From Flavobacterium sp. Root186 (GTDB taxonomy: Bacteria; Bacteroidota; Bacteroidia; Flavobacteriales; Flavobacteriaceae), in contig NZ_LMHW01000017.1 of assembly GCF_001428525.1 (NCBI RefSeq), positions 1 to 64,000 of the forward strand: DNA of 64,000 nucleotides, read 5' to 3'. The notes beneath the pieces are model-generated. The model searched no databases, had not been told where the DNA came from, and saw only the letters and a list, made by a program, of their open reading frames with translations. Shown here in pieces: positions 32,401 to 40,417 of this stretch (positions are counted from its first letter, which is position 1; the number at the start of each line of letters is the position of its first letter). The translations under genes and the position numbers were made by a program.

Positions 32401-34227
32401 TTAAGACTTTTTATTGTTCTCTTTTTCCCATTTTTTCAATTCTTTTTCACGTTGTTTCATGTCTTTTTCAAACTGCTTCATATCTTTTTCATGTTGTTTC
32501 ATGTCAAACTGATGCTGTCTCATATCATTTTCATACTGCTTTACGCTTCTTTCATATTCTTTAGAATCTCTGCCATATTTAATTTCTACATCCTGACTGA
32601 ATTTATCCATATCAAAATTGAATTTCTCCATTGCAATTTCGTACTTCTCCATTTGTTTCTCAAAAATGGCTTCTCGCTGAGCCATAATAGCATCAACTTG
32701 TTTTTCGTAAGCAGAAAGATCTGGTTCAAAAGCTTCCATCTTTTTTTCAAACTCAGCCATTTCTTTTTCAAATTTAGCCCAGGCCACTTTATCTTTTGGA
32801 CTTGCCGGAGCAACTGGTGGTTTTGGCATTTTAGACATATCAATAGCTGGTGCTGGAGGCATTGGTCCCGCAGGAAAAACCGGAGCCATTGGAGCAACTG
32901 GAGCTGTAGGAGGAACCGGTGAAGAACGATCTTCCGGAGTAACATCAGATTCGAAGTTTCTTACTACAACATCACGATTTTGAATTACTACCGGATGATC
33001 TATTTGATCATCAGTAACCAAGCTTACGCTTTTTGTGCCTTCGTCATCTTTATCAATTACAATACTACAGTCTTTTAAGGCTTTAGTACTGTTCATTTCA
33101 ATAACCTGCACTTTACCACTTTCTTTAATAACTCTAATTTTAATAGCTATTAGTTCATTTTCACTGTTTCTCTTAACATTAGAAATTTCCAAATCAACAT
33201 TATGTTCCGATTTTAGTTTTGCACTTAAATCTTTTAATTCCTGATCTGTAGTTGATTTTGTGATTTTATAAACTTCTCCATCTTGAATTATAGAGGCCAA
33301 AGCAGCCTTTTCGGTCTTTTCTTTAAGTTCTTTTTTCTCCTGCGCAATTGTTTTAATTTGGAACAAGAGAACAAATGCTCCAAGTGCTGGAATTACAGCG
33401 TAATATTTCCAGTAATTCCATTTTTTTGATTGATTTTTGTTTAACATAACAATTCGTTTTTTGATTAATGATTGGTAAAAATGATTGGTGATGGCAACAC
33501 AAGTTTCGTGTGTTGTAATTTTTAAAAGCGTGTATTGATACGCTTTTTTGTCTGATATTTTTTTGGACGCTTCATTATCTGCAATGAATTCTAAATTTTG
33601 AAGAATTGCTTTTTTATAAAGCCAGATAATTGGATTGAACCAAAACAAGATGCAGAAAATCCTCGAAATTATCACATCGACTGTATGATGTTGGTCGCTG
33701 TGCACTTTTTCATGCTCTAAAATACTTTCTAATTCTGATTCGCTGTACATTGATGAGTTGTAAACGATATAATCAAAATAAGAAAATGGAGCAATATTTT
33801 CTTTAACATCTACAAATTTAAAATCGGCCTGCTGTTCTACCTTTTTTCCTTTTAAAACCGAATTCAGACTATAAAAATCTATTCCGAATTTTATCATAAA
33901 AGCAGCAAATCCAAGTGCGTAAATACCTAATGAAACCAGATTCCAGTTTATTTCAAAAGATTCTTCTTCGGCAATTTGCGGGTGATAATTTGGAGTGTAG
34001 TGATAGTTCGCGGCTGGCGCATAATCAACTGGAACGGGAACCGGATCAATCCAAACTACTTTTGTGTAAACAACAAACGGCAAAACAATTGATGTTATTA
34101 AACCGGCAAGTAAAAACCATCTGCTGCTATTGAAGAAAGTTTCTTTTCGCAGTAAAAAAAAGTATGCAAAATAAAACAAAGCGATTAAACCACTTGATTT
34201 GACGATAAAAATGAAAAGTGCTTCCAT
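32401..34227 (-). CDS. BlaR1-type M56 membrane metallopeptidase with coiled-coil tail
   Basis: 608 aa. Three to four N-terminal membrane helices surround the M56 zinc site HEKVH (172-176), followed by IIWLYKKAILQNLEFIADNEA, the second M56 signature. A helix at about 278-295 ends the membrane domain. The extracytoplasmic part has two small alpha/beta repeats, then a Pro/Ala-rich stretch, and a very charged coiled coil (about 480-608, MEKYEIAMEKFNFDMDKF-like repeats). It lacks the penicillin-binding sensor domain of BlaR1. It should receive a signal and cleave the adjacent BlaI-type repressor. Paralogue of the M56 protein at 34647. Confidence 0.85.
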   Translation of the reverse strand: MEALFIFIVKSSGLIALFYFAYFFLLRKETFFNSSRWFLLAGLITSIVLPFVVYTKVVWIDPVPVPVDYAPAANYHYTPNYHPQIAEEESFEINWNLVSLGIYALGFAAFMIKFGIDFYSLNSVLKGKKVEQQADFKFVDVKENIAPFSYFDYIVYNSSMYSESELESILEHEKVHSDQHHTVDVIISRIFCILFWFNPIIWLYKKAILQNLEFIADNEASKKISDKKAYQYTLLKITTHETCVAITNHFYQSLIKKRIVMLNKNQSKKWNYWKYYAVIPALGAFVLLFQIKTIAQEKKELKEKTEKAALASIIQDGEVYKITKSTTDQELKDLSAKLKSEHNVDLEISNVKRNSENELIAIKIRVIKESGKVQVIEMNSTKALKDCSIVIDKDDEGTKSVSLVTDDQIDHPVVIQNRDVVVRNFESDVTPEDRSSPVPPTAPVAPMAPVFPAGPMPPAPAIDMSKMPKPPVAPASPKDKVAWAKFEKEMAEFEKKMEAFEPDLSAYEKQVDAIMAQREAIFEKQMEKYEIAMEKFNFDMDKFSQDVEIKYGRDSKEYERSVKQYENDMRQHQFDMKQHEKDMKQFEKDMKQREKELKKWEKENNKKS

Positions 34228-34248
34228 GATGATTTATTTTTTCTTCGT

Positions 34249-34617
34249 TTACTTTTTTTCGTTTGGACTTTCAATCATAGCCAGGATTTCGCGTAATTCA
34301 TCTGCCGAGATTTTTTCTTCTTTGGCAAAAAACGAAACCATATTTTTATAAGAACTGTTGAAATAATTATCAATGGCTGTATTCATGTACTTTTTGCTGT
34401 AAGCTTCAAGAGTTACGGCCGGATAATATTGATGTGTGTTTCCAAAAGCATTATGCGCCACAAAACCTTTTTCTTCAAGATTACGAACTATAGTTGAAAG
34501 TGTATTATAATGCGGCTGATCTTCCGTAATTTCTGCCTGAATCTCTTTTACAAATGCTTTTTTGAGCTTCCATAAAATGTGCATTATTTCTTCTTCTTTG
34601 TTGGTTAGTTTTTGCAT
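34249..34617 (-). CDS. BlaI/MecI-type repressor (second copy)
   Basis: 122 aa. The winged helix (about 1-75) has KEEEIMHILWKLKKAFVKEI and YNTLSTIVRNLEEKGFVAH, the BlaI/MecI DNA-binding signature. The C-terminal helices (80-122) dimerise. It is almost identical to the copy at 36336, differing at only a few residues. It ends 21 bp before the coupled M56 gene. No operator-like palindrome precedes it, so it probably depends on the promoter upstream of 36704. Confidence 0.92.
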   Translation of the reverse strand: MQKLTNKEEEIMHILWKLKKAFVKEIQAEITEDQPHYNTLSTIVRNLEEKGFVAHNAFGNTHQYYPAVTLEAYSKKYMNTAIDNYFNSSYKNMVSFFAKEEKISADELREILAMIESPNEKK

Positions 34618-34646
34618 TTTCAGATTTTTAAAAAATTAGAAACGTA

Positions 34647-36302
34647 TTAATGTTTTGTTTCTATCTCAATTACACCATTTGAACCTTTTTCTCCATATTT
34701 AGTCACTGCGTGTATTCCTTTATAGACATTTACAGATTTAATGTCTTTTGGATCAATACCTTCATAATCAAAACCACTTGGCATTTCCTTTCCATCAACA
34801 ATTAAAAGTTGAAATCCTTGTTTGACATTAGTTTTTGCAGGATTCGAAACTGTAATGGTCGAACCGTCAGTAGCTGTAATTACCTTAGTGTTAGTACTGT
34901 TATCAGTATCAATTGTTACAGTAGTACTAACATTTGTGTTAGTATTGCTATTAGTTTTTGTACTAGTATTAGAATTATCGTTAACATTGGTGTCAATTTT
35001 AGTGGTTAGTTTTTTGCTGATTACAGTTTTAGAATCTGCAGCAGTTTTAGTATTATCGATGTCAGCGGCATCTATAAAACTTACTTTTTTACTAACTACA
35101 ACTTTAGCATTTGCTTCGTCATCAGTTTGAATGCCAACGTTTTTATGGCCTTTTTCATCTGTTATAACAATTACTCCAAAATCTTTAATAATATGATCTC
35201 CGCCAACCTGAATAGATTGTGCTTGCTGTTTTCCATTTTTAATATCAACTTTGATTGAAGTTAAAAAGTTATCTGTATTTCTTTTTACATCAGAAACTTC
35301 AAAATCAACATTGTGATGTTTTTTTAAATTTTCTTTAATTTTTTCCAATTCAGCATCTGTAGAGCTTTTCTTGATTTTGTAAACATCTACAGATTTAATT
35401 TCTCCCGAAACTTCTTTTACAATTTGTTGTTTTTCTTTTGCAACTACTTCAACCTGAAATAGCAAAACAAAGGCTCCAAGAGCAGGAATTACAACATAAT
35501 ACTTCCAGGAATTTCTTCTTTTTGATTGATTTTTGTTTAACATGACAATTCGTTTTTTGATTAATGATTGATAAAAATGATTGGTAATGGCAACACAGCT
35601 TTTGTGTGTTGTTATTTTTAAAAGCGTGTATTGGTACGCTTTTTTATCTGATAATTTTTTAGCAGCTTCTTTATCGGCAATAAATTCTAAATTCTGGATA
35701 ATTGCTTTTTTATAAAGCCATATAATAGGATTGAACCAAAAAAGCATACAAAAAGCTCTTGATATTAAAACATCAACTGTATGATTTTGATCGCTGTGCA
35801 CTTTTTCATGTTCAATTATGTTTTCTAATTCTGTTGGCGTATACATTGATGAGTTGTATACGATATATTCGAAATAAGAAAAAGGGGGAATATTTTCGTT
35901 TGTATCAATAAATTTGAAATCAGCCTGCTGATGTACTTTTTTTCCTTTTAAAATATAATTTAAACTGTAAAAATCCATGGCGAATTTTATCAGGAAAACT
36001 AAAAACCCGATGCAATAAATAGATAGTATAACATAAATCCAGTTTATTTCAAAAGCTTTATTTTCAGTATTTTGAATAAGATTTGCATCTGAAAAACTTA
36101 AGTTTGGAATAGGAGTAGGGTTTACCCAAACAACTTTAGTGTAAACTATAGATGGAAGTAGAACTGAAGTAATTAAACCAGTAAGTAAAAACCATCTGTT
36201 ACTAGTAAAAAAAGTTTCTTTTCGAAGTAAAAAATAATAGGCACAGTAAAATAATGCCACTAAGCCAGCCGATTTTGCGATATAAACAAATATTGATTCC
36301 AT
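34647..36302 (-). CDS. BlaR1-type M56 metallopeptidase with TonB-plug-like tail
   Basis: 551 aa from the ATG at 36302, which aligns with the start of the paralogue; an ATG at 36311 is also in frame. The M56 zinc site is HEKVH (165-169). The membrane domain and first extracytoplasmic repeats match the paralogue closely. The tail differs: a Thr/Asn/Asp-rich linker (about 410-480), then LLIVDGKEMPSG...IKSVNVYKGIHAVTKYG, GSNGVIEIET at the C-terminus, which resembles the plug of SusC/RagA TonB-dependent receptors. It carries no penicillin-binding domain. Confidence 0.85.
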   Translation of the reverse strand: MESIFVYIAKSAGLVALFYCAYYFLLRKETFFTSNRWFLLTGLITSVLLPSIVYTKVVWVNPTPIPNLSFSDANLIQNTENKAFEINWIYVILSIYCIGFLVFLIKFAMDFYSLNYILKGKKVHQQADFKFIDTNENIPPFSYFEYIVYNSSMYTPTELENIIEHEKVHSDQNHTVDVLISRAFCMLFWFNPIIWLYKKAIIQNLEFIADKEAAKKLSDKKAYQYTLLKITTHKSCVAITNHFYQSLIKKRIVMLNKNQSKRRNSWKYYVVIPALGAFVLLFQVEVVAKEKQQIVKEVSGEIKSVDVYKIKKSSTDAELEKIKENLKKHHNVDFEVSDVKRNTDNFLTSIKVDIKNGKQQAQSIQVGGDHIIKDFGVIVITDEKGHKNVGIQTDDEANAKVVVSKKVSFIDAADIDNTKTAADSKTVISKKLTTKIDTNVNDNSNTSTKTNSNTNTNVSTTVTIDTDNSTNTKVITATDGSTITVSNPAKTNVKQGFQLLIVDGKEMPSGFDYEGIDPKDIKSVNVYKGIHAVTKYGEKGSNGVIEIETKH

Positions 36303-36335
36303 AACTATCATTTTTCTTCGTCTATTTTTTTACTG

Positions 36336-36704
36336 TTATTTATTGTCTTTTGGATTTTCGATCATTGCCAGAATTTCGCGCAATTCATCTGCAGAAATTT
36401 TTTCTTCTTTGGCAAAAAACGAAACCATGTTTTTATAAGAGCTGTTGAAATAATTATCAATAGCCGTTTTCATATATTTTTTACTGTACGCTTCGAGAGT
36501 TACTATTGGATAATATTGATGTGTATTTCCAAAAGCATTGTGTGCCACAAAACCTTTTTCTTCCAGATTTCTAACAATTGTCGAAAGTGTATTATAATGC
36601 GGCTGGTCTTCCGTTATCTCTGCCTGAATTTCTTTTACGAATGCTTTTTTAAGCTTCCATAAAATCTGCATTATCTCTTCTTCTTTATTGGTTAACTTTT
36701 GCAT
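36336..36704 (-). CDS. BlaI/MecI-type repressor (first copy)
   Basis: 122 aa, first gene of the duplicated cluster. The winged-helix signature and C-terminal dimerisation helices are as in the second copy at 34249. It has its own promoter with an array of TAGTT/AACTA half-sites (36731-36775), so it should repress the whole cluster and be inactivated by proteolysis by an M56 partner. It ends 33 bp before the M56 gene. Confidence 0.92.
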   Translation of the reverse strand: MQKLTNKEEEIMQILWKLKKAFVKEIQAEITEDQPHYNTLSTIVRNLEEKGFVAHNAFGNTHQYYPIVTLEAYSKKYMKTAIDNYFNSSYKNMVSFFAKEEKISADELREILAMIENPKDNK

Positions 36705-36721
36705 GTTTTCTAATTTTAATT

Positions 36722-36752
36722 CAAACCTACAACTATTTTTTTAGTTACGCAA
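36722..36752 (-). promoter_or_regulatory. Promoter of the BlaI/M56 cluster
   Basis: On the minus strand, TTG (36750-36752), a 20-nt spacer and TAGGTTTG (36722-36729) match the Bacteroidota consensus exactly. Transcription would start near 36715, about 11 nt before the BlaI ATG. Confidence 0.75.
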
Positions 36753-36775
36753 CTATAAATATAGTTATTTAACTA
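36731..36775. promoter_or_regulatory. Phased operator array for the BlaI-type repressor
   Basis: AACTA occurs at 36731, 36751 and 36771, and TAGTT at 36742 and 36762, each set exactly 20 bp apart. Together they make a perfect 7-bp inverted repeat, AACTATA-AA-TATAGTT (36751-36766), flanked by TAGTT-N4-AACTA palindromes. The array covers the -33 element and the spacer of the promoter, the expected place for a repressor. Confidence 0.7.
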
Positions 36776-36871
36776 AAAATTTCGTTTAAAGCTGAATTAA
36801 AAGCATAGAAAAGCTATTCAAAATCAAAGTTAATGATTTGAATTATAATGATTTATGTGTAAAAGTTAAAA

Positions 36872-38089
36872 TTATTTATTTTTCTCCAGAAGTAAAGCTT
36901 TTCTAATCCAAAGGCAGCAAAGCGTAGCCAAGATTCCGATAGAAGCCATAAAAAGCCAGTTTTGTTGATAACCAAAATGATCAGCAATTCCAAAACCTAG
37001 CATAGTGCTAAAAATATGTGCTAAACTAAAACTCATGGTATACAAAGCCATATAACGCCCTTCCTGACCACGAGGCGCACGGCTTAAAGCAAATGCATTC
37101 GAAAAAGGGAAGGTTAGAATTTCTCCAATCGAAATACAAATCATGCTGATAACCAGGATTCCGGCCCAAACATTAATTAATAATAAAAAGAAACTCAATG
37201 CCATTACAAATGATCCTATAATGATGATTTTGATTTTTGGAAAACCTTTTCTTTCCATAAAACCAACCGTTGGCATTTCTAAAGCAAAAATCAAAAGCCC
37301 GTTTAAAGTCATTAAAAGTCCGGTTTGAAATTCATTTAAACCATATTGTTTATGATGATATAAAGGTAAAGTAGTGAAAAGCTGAAAGAAAATAATAGCC
37401 GTAATAAAACTCACAAATAAGAAAACCCAGAATATCTTATCATGAAATACAGATTTTACATTTGTTACACTTTCGGTTTTATCACCATGATCGACTTTTT
37501 TCTTTTCCTTAACTAATAAAGCAAAAATTGATATCGAAATAATACACGAAGCTCCATCAACCCAAAACAAACCAGAATAGCCCATTCCCATAATAATCAA
37601 GCCTCCGAGGGCAGGCCCAGCAGCAAAGCCTAAATTTACAGCAAGACGAACAAGAGTTAAGGCACGCGTTCTGTTTTCTGGTTTTGCATAAGCGCCCAAG
37701 GACACAAACATTGCAGGACGAAACATATCGGCAATTGTCATTAATACAAACATTGCAATACAAAGCCCCCAGAAAGATGTAATATATTGAACAAAGAAAA
37801 GTGATACTCCGCTGGTAAATAAACTAAAAACCATTATTTTATAAAACCCTATTTTATCAGAAAGTTTCCCTCCAAGCCAGGAACCTAGCATAGAACCTAA
37901 ACCAAATGAAACCATGATCCAGCTTACCTGATCTAAAGAAAAGTCTAAATCTTCATTTAAATATTTTGATAAAAAAGGCAGCACCATTGTACCTGCACGA
38001 TTTATGAAAGTGATTAATGTAAGTATCCAAATTTCTCTTGTAAATCCTCTAAAATTATTCAAGTAATGGTTTGCGGCAGTTTTGAGCAT
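36872..38089 (-). CDS. MFS drug-efflux-type transporter
   Basis: 405 aa from the ATG at 38089, with 12 hydrophobic helices. Start chosen because MLKTAANHYLNNF leads directly into the first helix and a promoter lies just upstream; an upstream in-frame ATG at 38185 would run through the divergent promoters. SFGLGSMLGSWLGGKLSDKIGFYK is the loop 2-3 motif of drug:H+ antiporter MFS proteins. The family resembles MdtH-like exporters. The substrate is unknown. The only neighbour on this strand is the BlaI cluster 168 bp downstream. Confidence 0.82.
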   Translation of the reverse strand: MLKTAANHYLNNFRGFTREIWILTLITFINRAGTMVLPFLSKYLNEDLDFSLDQVSWIMVSFGLGSMLGSWLGGKLSDKIGFYKIMVFSLFTSGVSLFFVQYITSFWGLCIAMFVLMTIADMFRPAMFVSLGAYAKPENRTRALTLVRLAVNLGFAAGPALGGLIIMGMGYSGLFWVDGASCIISISIFALLVKEKKKVDHGDKTESVTNVKSVFHDKIFWVFLFVSFITAIIFFQLFTTLPLYHHKQYGLNEFQTGLLMTLNGLLIFALEMPTVGFMERKGFPKIKIIIIGSFVMALSFFLLLINVWAGILVISMICISIGEILTFPFSNAFALSRAPRGQEGRYMALYTMSFSLAHIFSTMLGFGIADHFGYQQNWLFMASIGILATLCCLWIRKALLLEKNK

Positions 38090-38109
38090 TATAATTATTG
38101 TATTTGCCA

Positions 38110-38137
38110 CAAAGTTAGGAAACTTTGTCACGTACAA
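38110..38137 (-). promoter_or_regulatory. Promoter of the MFS transporter
   Basis: On the minus strand, TTG (38135-38137), a 17-nt spacer and TAACTTTG (38110-38117). It lies back to back with the promoter of the divergent DUF1684 gene. Confidence 0.6.
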
Positions 38138-38140
38138 CGG

Positions 38141-38171
38141 TTGTTGCTTTGTTACTTTTAAACTATTTTTG
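38141..38171 (+). promoter_or_regulatory. Promoter of the DUF1684-tatD operon
   Basis: TTG (38141-38143), a 20-nt spacer, and TATTTTTG (38164-38171). A second TTG at 38144-38146 gives a 17-nt spacer. The start codon at 38188 follows within 17 nt. Confidence 0.65.
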
Positions 38172-38187
38172 CATAAAATTTCCAAAG

Positions 38188-38787
38188 ATGAAAAATTCTA
38201 TTGCCCTTATTTTGCTTCTGGCTTTTAGTTTTGGCTTCAGCCAAAGTAAATTTAGCAAGAGTGAAGCTGAAAAATTCCAAAAGCAAATCAACTCAGAATA
38301 TGCTGATGCTAAGACAAGTCCGTTAATGGAAGAAGATTTAAAGACTTTTAAAACTTTAGATTTTTACCCAATTAATGGAAAGTATTTTGTGAATGCAAAA
38401 TTTGAAAAATCGGACAACGAAAAAGTTTTCGAAATGAAAACTACAGGAACAAGAACACCGCAATATATTAAATACGGAACTTTATCCTTTACTTTAAATG
38501 GTGTTCCTATGAAGTTGAACGTTTACAGAAACATAGAACTTTCTAAACAAAAAGAATACAAAGACCATTTATTTCTTCCTTTTTCAGATTTAACCTGTGG
38601 TAAAGAAAGTTATATTGGCGGAAGATATATCGATTTAAAAATCCCTAAAGGAAAAACAATTGCAGTAGATTTCAATCAGGCATACAACCCGTATTGTGCT
38701 TATAATCATAAATATTCTTGCCCGCTTGTTCCGTTAGAGAATGATTTAAAAGTAGAAATCAAAGCCGGAGTGAAAACATTTCATTAA
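38188..38787 (+). CDS. Secreted DUF1684 protein
   Basis: 199 aa. A signal peptide (MKNSIALILLLAFSFGFSQ) is followed by the DUF1684 domain. The segments SYIGGRYIDLKIPKG, VDFNQAYNPYCAYNHKYSCPLVP and a conserved FLPFSDLTCGKE are characteristic. The two cysteines of the AYNPYCAY...SCP segment are conserved in the family. I chose the ATG at 38188; an in-frame upstream ATG at 38125 lies before the promoter. The function of DUF1684 is unknown. The stop overlaps the tatD start (TAATG). Confidence 0.85.
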   Translation: MKNSIALILLLAFSFGFSQSKFSKSEAEKFQKQINSEYADAKTSPLMEEDLKTFKTLDFYPINGKYFVNAKFEKSDNEKVFEMKTTGTRTPQYIKYGTLSFTLNGVPMKLNVYRNIELSKQKEYKDHLFLPFSDLTCGKESYIGGRYIDLKIPKGKTIAVDFNQAYNPYCAYNHKYSCPLVPLENDLKVEIKAGVKTFH

Positions 38788-39437
38788 TGGAATTCTTTAA
38801 TTTTCATACCCATCAATTTACAAATCAATCTAATGTATTAGAATTGGTTAATCAATATCCGCAGGAATTTGATGTATCGATTCCGTTTTATTCTATCGGA
38901 ATTCATCCATGGCATATTAAGAAAAATGAAATTGATTTAGAATTGAAAATTATTGAAGATAAACTGCAAAACGAAAATTGTTTAGCAATAGGCGAATGCG
39001 GTTTAGACAAACGAATTGAAATTCCGTTAGAACAGCAGATTGTGGTTTTTGAAAAACAATTGGCTTTAGCTGAAAAATATAAAAAACCAGTCGTGATTCA
39101 TTGCGTTGCCGCTTTTCAGGAAGTGACAGCGATTAAAAAGAAATTAAAAATTTCTGTTCCGATGATTATTCACGGTTTTTCCAAAAATAATCAGTTGGCA
39201 GAACAATTAATTAAAGATGGATTTTATATTTCTTTCGGAAAATATTTATTGAGAAATGCCAATTTAAAAACCGTTTTTCAGAATATTCCAAACGATCGTT
39301 TTTTTCTGGAAACCGATACGATTGAAGAGAATATTAAGCAGGTTTACGATTTAGCATCAGAATATAAAAATACTACAATCAGAGAATTACAGGGTATTAT
39401 CTCAAGTAATTTTGCAGAAGTATTTGTGAGAAAGTGA
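38787..39437 (+). CDS. tatD: TatD family metal-dependent hydrolase
   Basis: 216 aa. The metal site is visible: FNFHTH (H7, H9), the glutamate in AIGECGLDK, histidines in VIHCVAA and IIHGFSKN, and the aspartate in FLETDT. TatD enzymes are 3'-5' DNA/RNA exonucleases acting in the cytoplasm. The protein is shorter than the usual 250-260 aa; several inter-motif loops are trimmed, as in the Bacteroidota branch, but no motif is missing. It begins in the stop codon of the DUF1684 gene. Confidence 0.88.
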   Translation: MEFFNFHTHQFTNQSNVLELVNQYPQEFDVSIPFYSIGIHPWHIKKNEIDLELKIIEDKLQNENCLAIGECGLDKRIEIPLEQQIVVFEKQLALAEKYKKPVVIHCVAAFQEVTAIKKKLKISVPMIIHGFSKNNQLAEQLIKDGFYISFGKYLLRNANLKTVFQNIPNDRFFLETDTIEENIKQVYDLASEYKNTTIRELQGIISSNFAEVFVRK

Positions 39438-39487
39438 TTAGTAATTAGTGAAAAGTAAATAGTAAAAAGTGAAATAAGTTTGTCACC

Positions 39488-39540
39488 CTGAGCGAAGTCG
39501 AAGGGCACTCCAATTAGGCGTGGGCTTCGACTTCGCTCAG
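39488..39540. repeat. Palindromic dispersed repeat (CTGAGCGAAGTCGAAG)
   Basis: CTGAGCGAAGTCGAAG (39488-39503) and its exact reverse complement (39525-39540) enclose a 21-nt spacer. This motif is common in intergenic DNA of many Bacteroidota, as I recall. Further on (39554-39584) are short tandem CTGAAAC/TTGAAAC units. The 183-bp gap between tatD and tcdA holds nothing else. Confidence 0.75.
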
Positions 39541-39620
39541 CCTCACAGCAGAGAACTTGAAACCTGAAACCTGAAACTTGAAACAAAAAAAATAAAAACT
39601 AAAAAAACAAAATAGAATAT

Positions 39621-40337
39621 ATGGCAGAGTGGACAGAAAGAGCCGAGCTTTTATTTACAAAGGAAGGATTAGAAAATTTGCGTAATGCAAATGTATTAGT
39701 AGTAGGTTTAGGCGGTGTTGGATCGTTTGCAGCTGAATTTTTAGCAAGAGCAGGAGTGGGAAACATGACAATTGTTGACGGAGATGTTGTAGATATTACA
39801 AACATTAACAGACAATTACCGGCTTTGCATTCTACAGTTGGAGAAGCAAAAATTAAAATTGTAGGCGATCGTTTAATAGATATTAATCCTGAATTGAAAC
39901 TAACTCGTGTTCAGGAATTTTTATCTCCGGAAAGAGCTTTTGAAATCGTTTCTCCGGAATTTGATTATGTTTTGGACTGCATCGATAGTATTACTCCAAA
40001 ACTGAATTTAATTATTGCAGCAAAACGTAAAAGAGTAAAAATCATCAGCAGTATGGGAGCAGGAGGAAAGATGCTGGCTTCTAAAGTAAAAGTGGGTGAT
40101 ATTTCTAAAACTATAAACTGTTATTTCTCAAAAGCAATCCGTAAGAGATTAAAAGCCGTAAAAATCAACAAACTAAAAGTTGTTTTTTCATCTGAAATCC
40201 AAAACGAAAAGAGTTTAAAATTAACCGACGGAAAAAACTTCAAAAAATCTTTCTACGGAACAAACAGCTACATGCCAGGATTATTTGGTCTTCACGCTGC
40301 AGAAACTGTAATTCGTTATTTACTTAAAAAAGAGTAG
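39621..40337 (+). CDS. tcdA: tRNA threonylcarbamoyladenosine dehydratase (E1-like)
   Basis: 238 aa. An E1/MoeB/ThiF-type adenylating fold: VLVVGLGGVGSFAAEFLARAGV (about 26-47) binds ATP, DITNINRQLPAL is the arginine-containing adenylation loop, and DCIDSITPKLNLI is the following strand. TcdA/CsdL closes the cyclic form of t6A in tRNA position 37. MoeB-type CxxC zinc pairs are absent, which supports TcdA over MoeB/ThiF. C-terminal FYGTNSYMPGLFGLHAAE matches the TcdA family. A dispersed CCTTTG-type repeat lies between it and the next gene. Confidence 0.88.
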   Translation: MAEWTERAELLFTKEGLENLRNANVLVVGLGGVGSFAAEFLARAGVGNMTIVDGDVVDITNINRQLPALHSTVGEAKIKIVGDRLIDINPELKLTRVQEFLSPERAFEIVSPEFDYVLDCIDSITPKLNLIIAAKRKRVKIISSMGAGGKMLASKVKVGDISKTINCYFSKAIRKRLKAVKINKLKVVFSSEIQNEKSLKLTDGKNFKKSFYGTNSYMPGLFGLHAAETVIRYLLKKE

Positions 40338-40370
40338 GCAGTCACAGTTTTCAGTCTCAGTTCACAGAGA

Positions 40371-40410
40371 AAAACCTTTGCACCTTTGTCCCTCAGAACC
40401 TTAGCACCTT
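40371..40410. repeat. CCTTTG-rich dispersed repeat, copy 1
   Basis: The segment has spaced CCTTTG, CCTTTG, CCTTAG units followed by CACCTT and runs into the start of the HAD gene. A similar element in the opposite orientation lies at 55174-55215. Confidence 0.5.
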
Positions 40411-40417
40411 AAAAAAA

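Noticed and set aside
32329..32922. 197-aa plus-strand frame rich in Phe, His and Leu
   Set aside because: It is antisense to the coiled-coil tail of the M56 protein; its composition mirrors Lys/Glu/Met codons of that gene.
34809..35130. Plus-strand frames with Val/Ser/Thr-rich translations
   Set aside because: They are the antisense of the Thr/Asn/Asp-rich linker in the second M56 protein.
30871..36704. Whether the serine hydrolase and BlaI/M56 genes form a beta-lactam resistance locus
   Set aside because: The M56 proteins have no penicillin-binding sensor, and the hydrolase is separated from them by a terminator. Resistance cannot be claimed.
38090..38185. 32-residue N-terminal extension of the MFS transporter
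   Set aside because: It would run through both divergent promoters and put a non-hydrophobic leader before helix 1.
38125..38187. Upstream in-frame start of the DUF1684 protein
   Set aside because: It lies within the promoter region (TTG at 38141, TATTTTTG at 38164), and the signal peptide starts at 38188.
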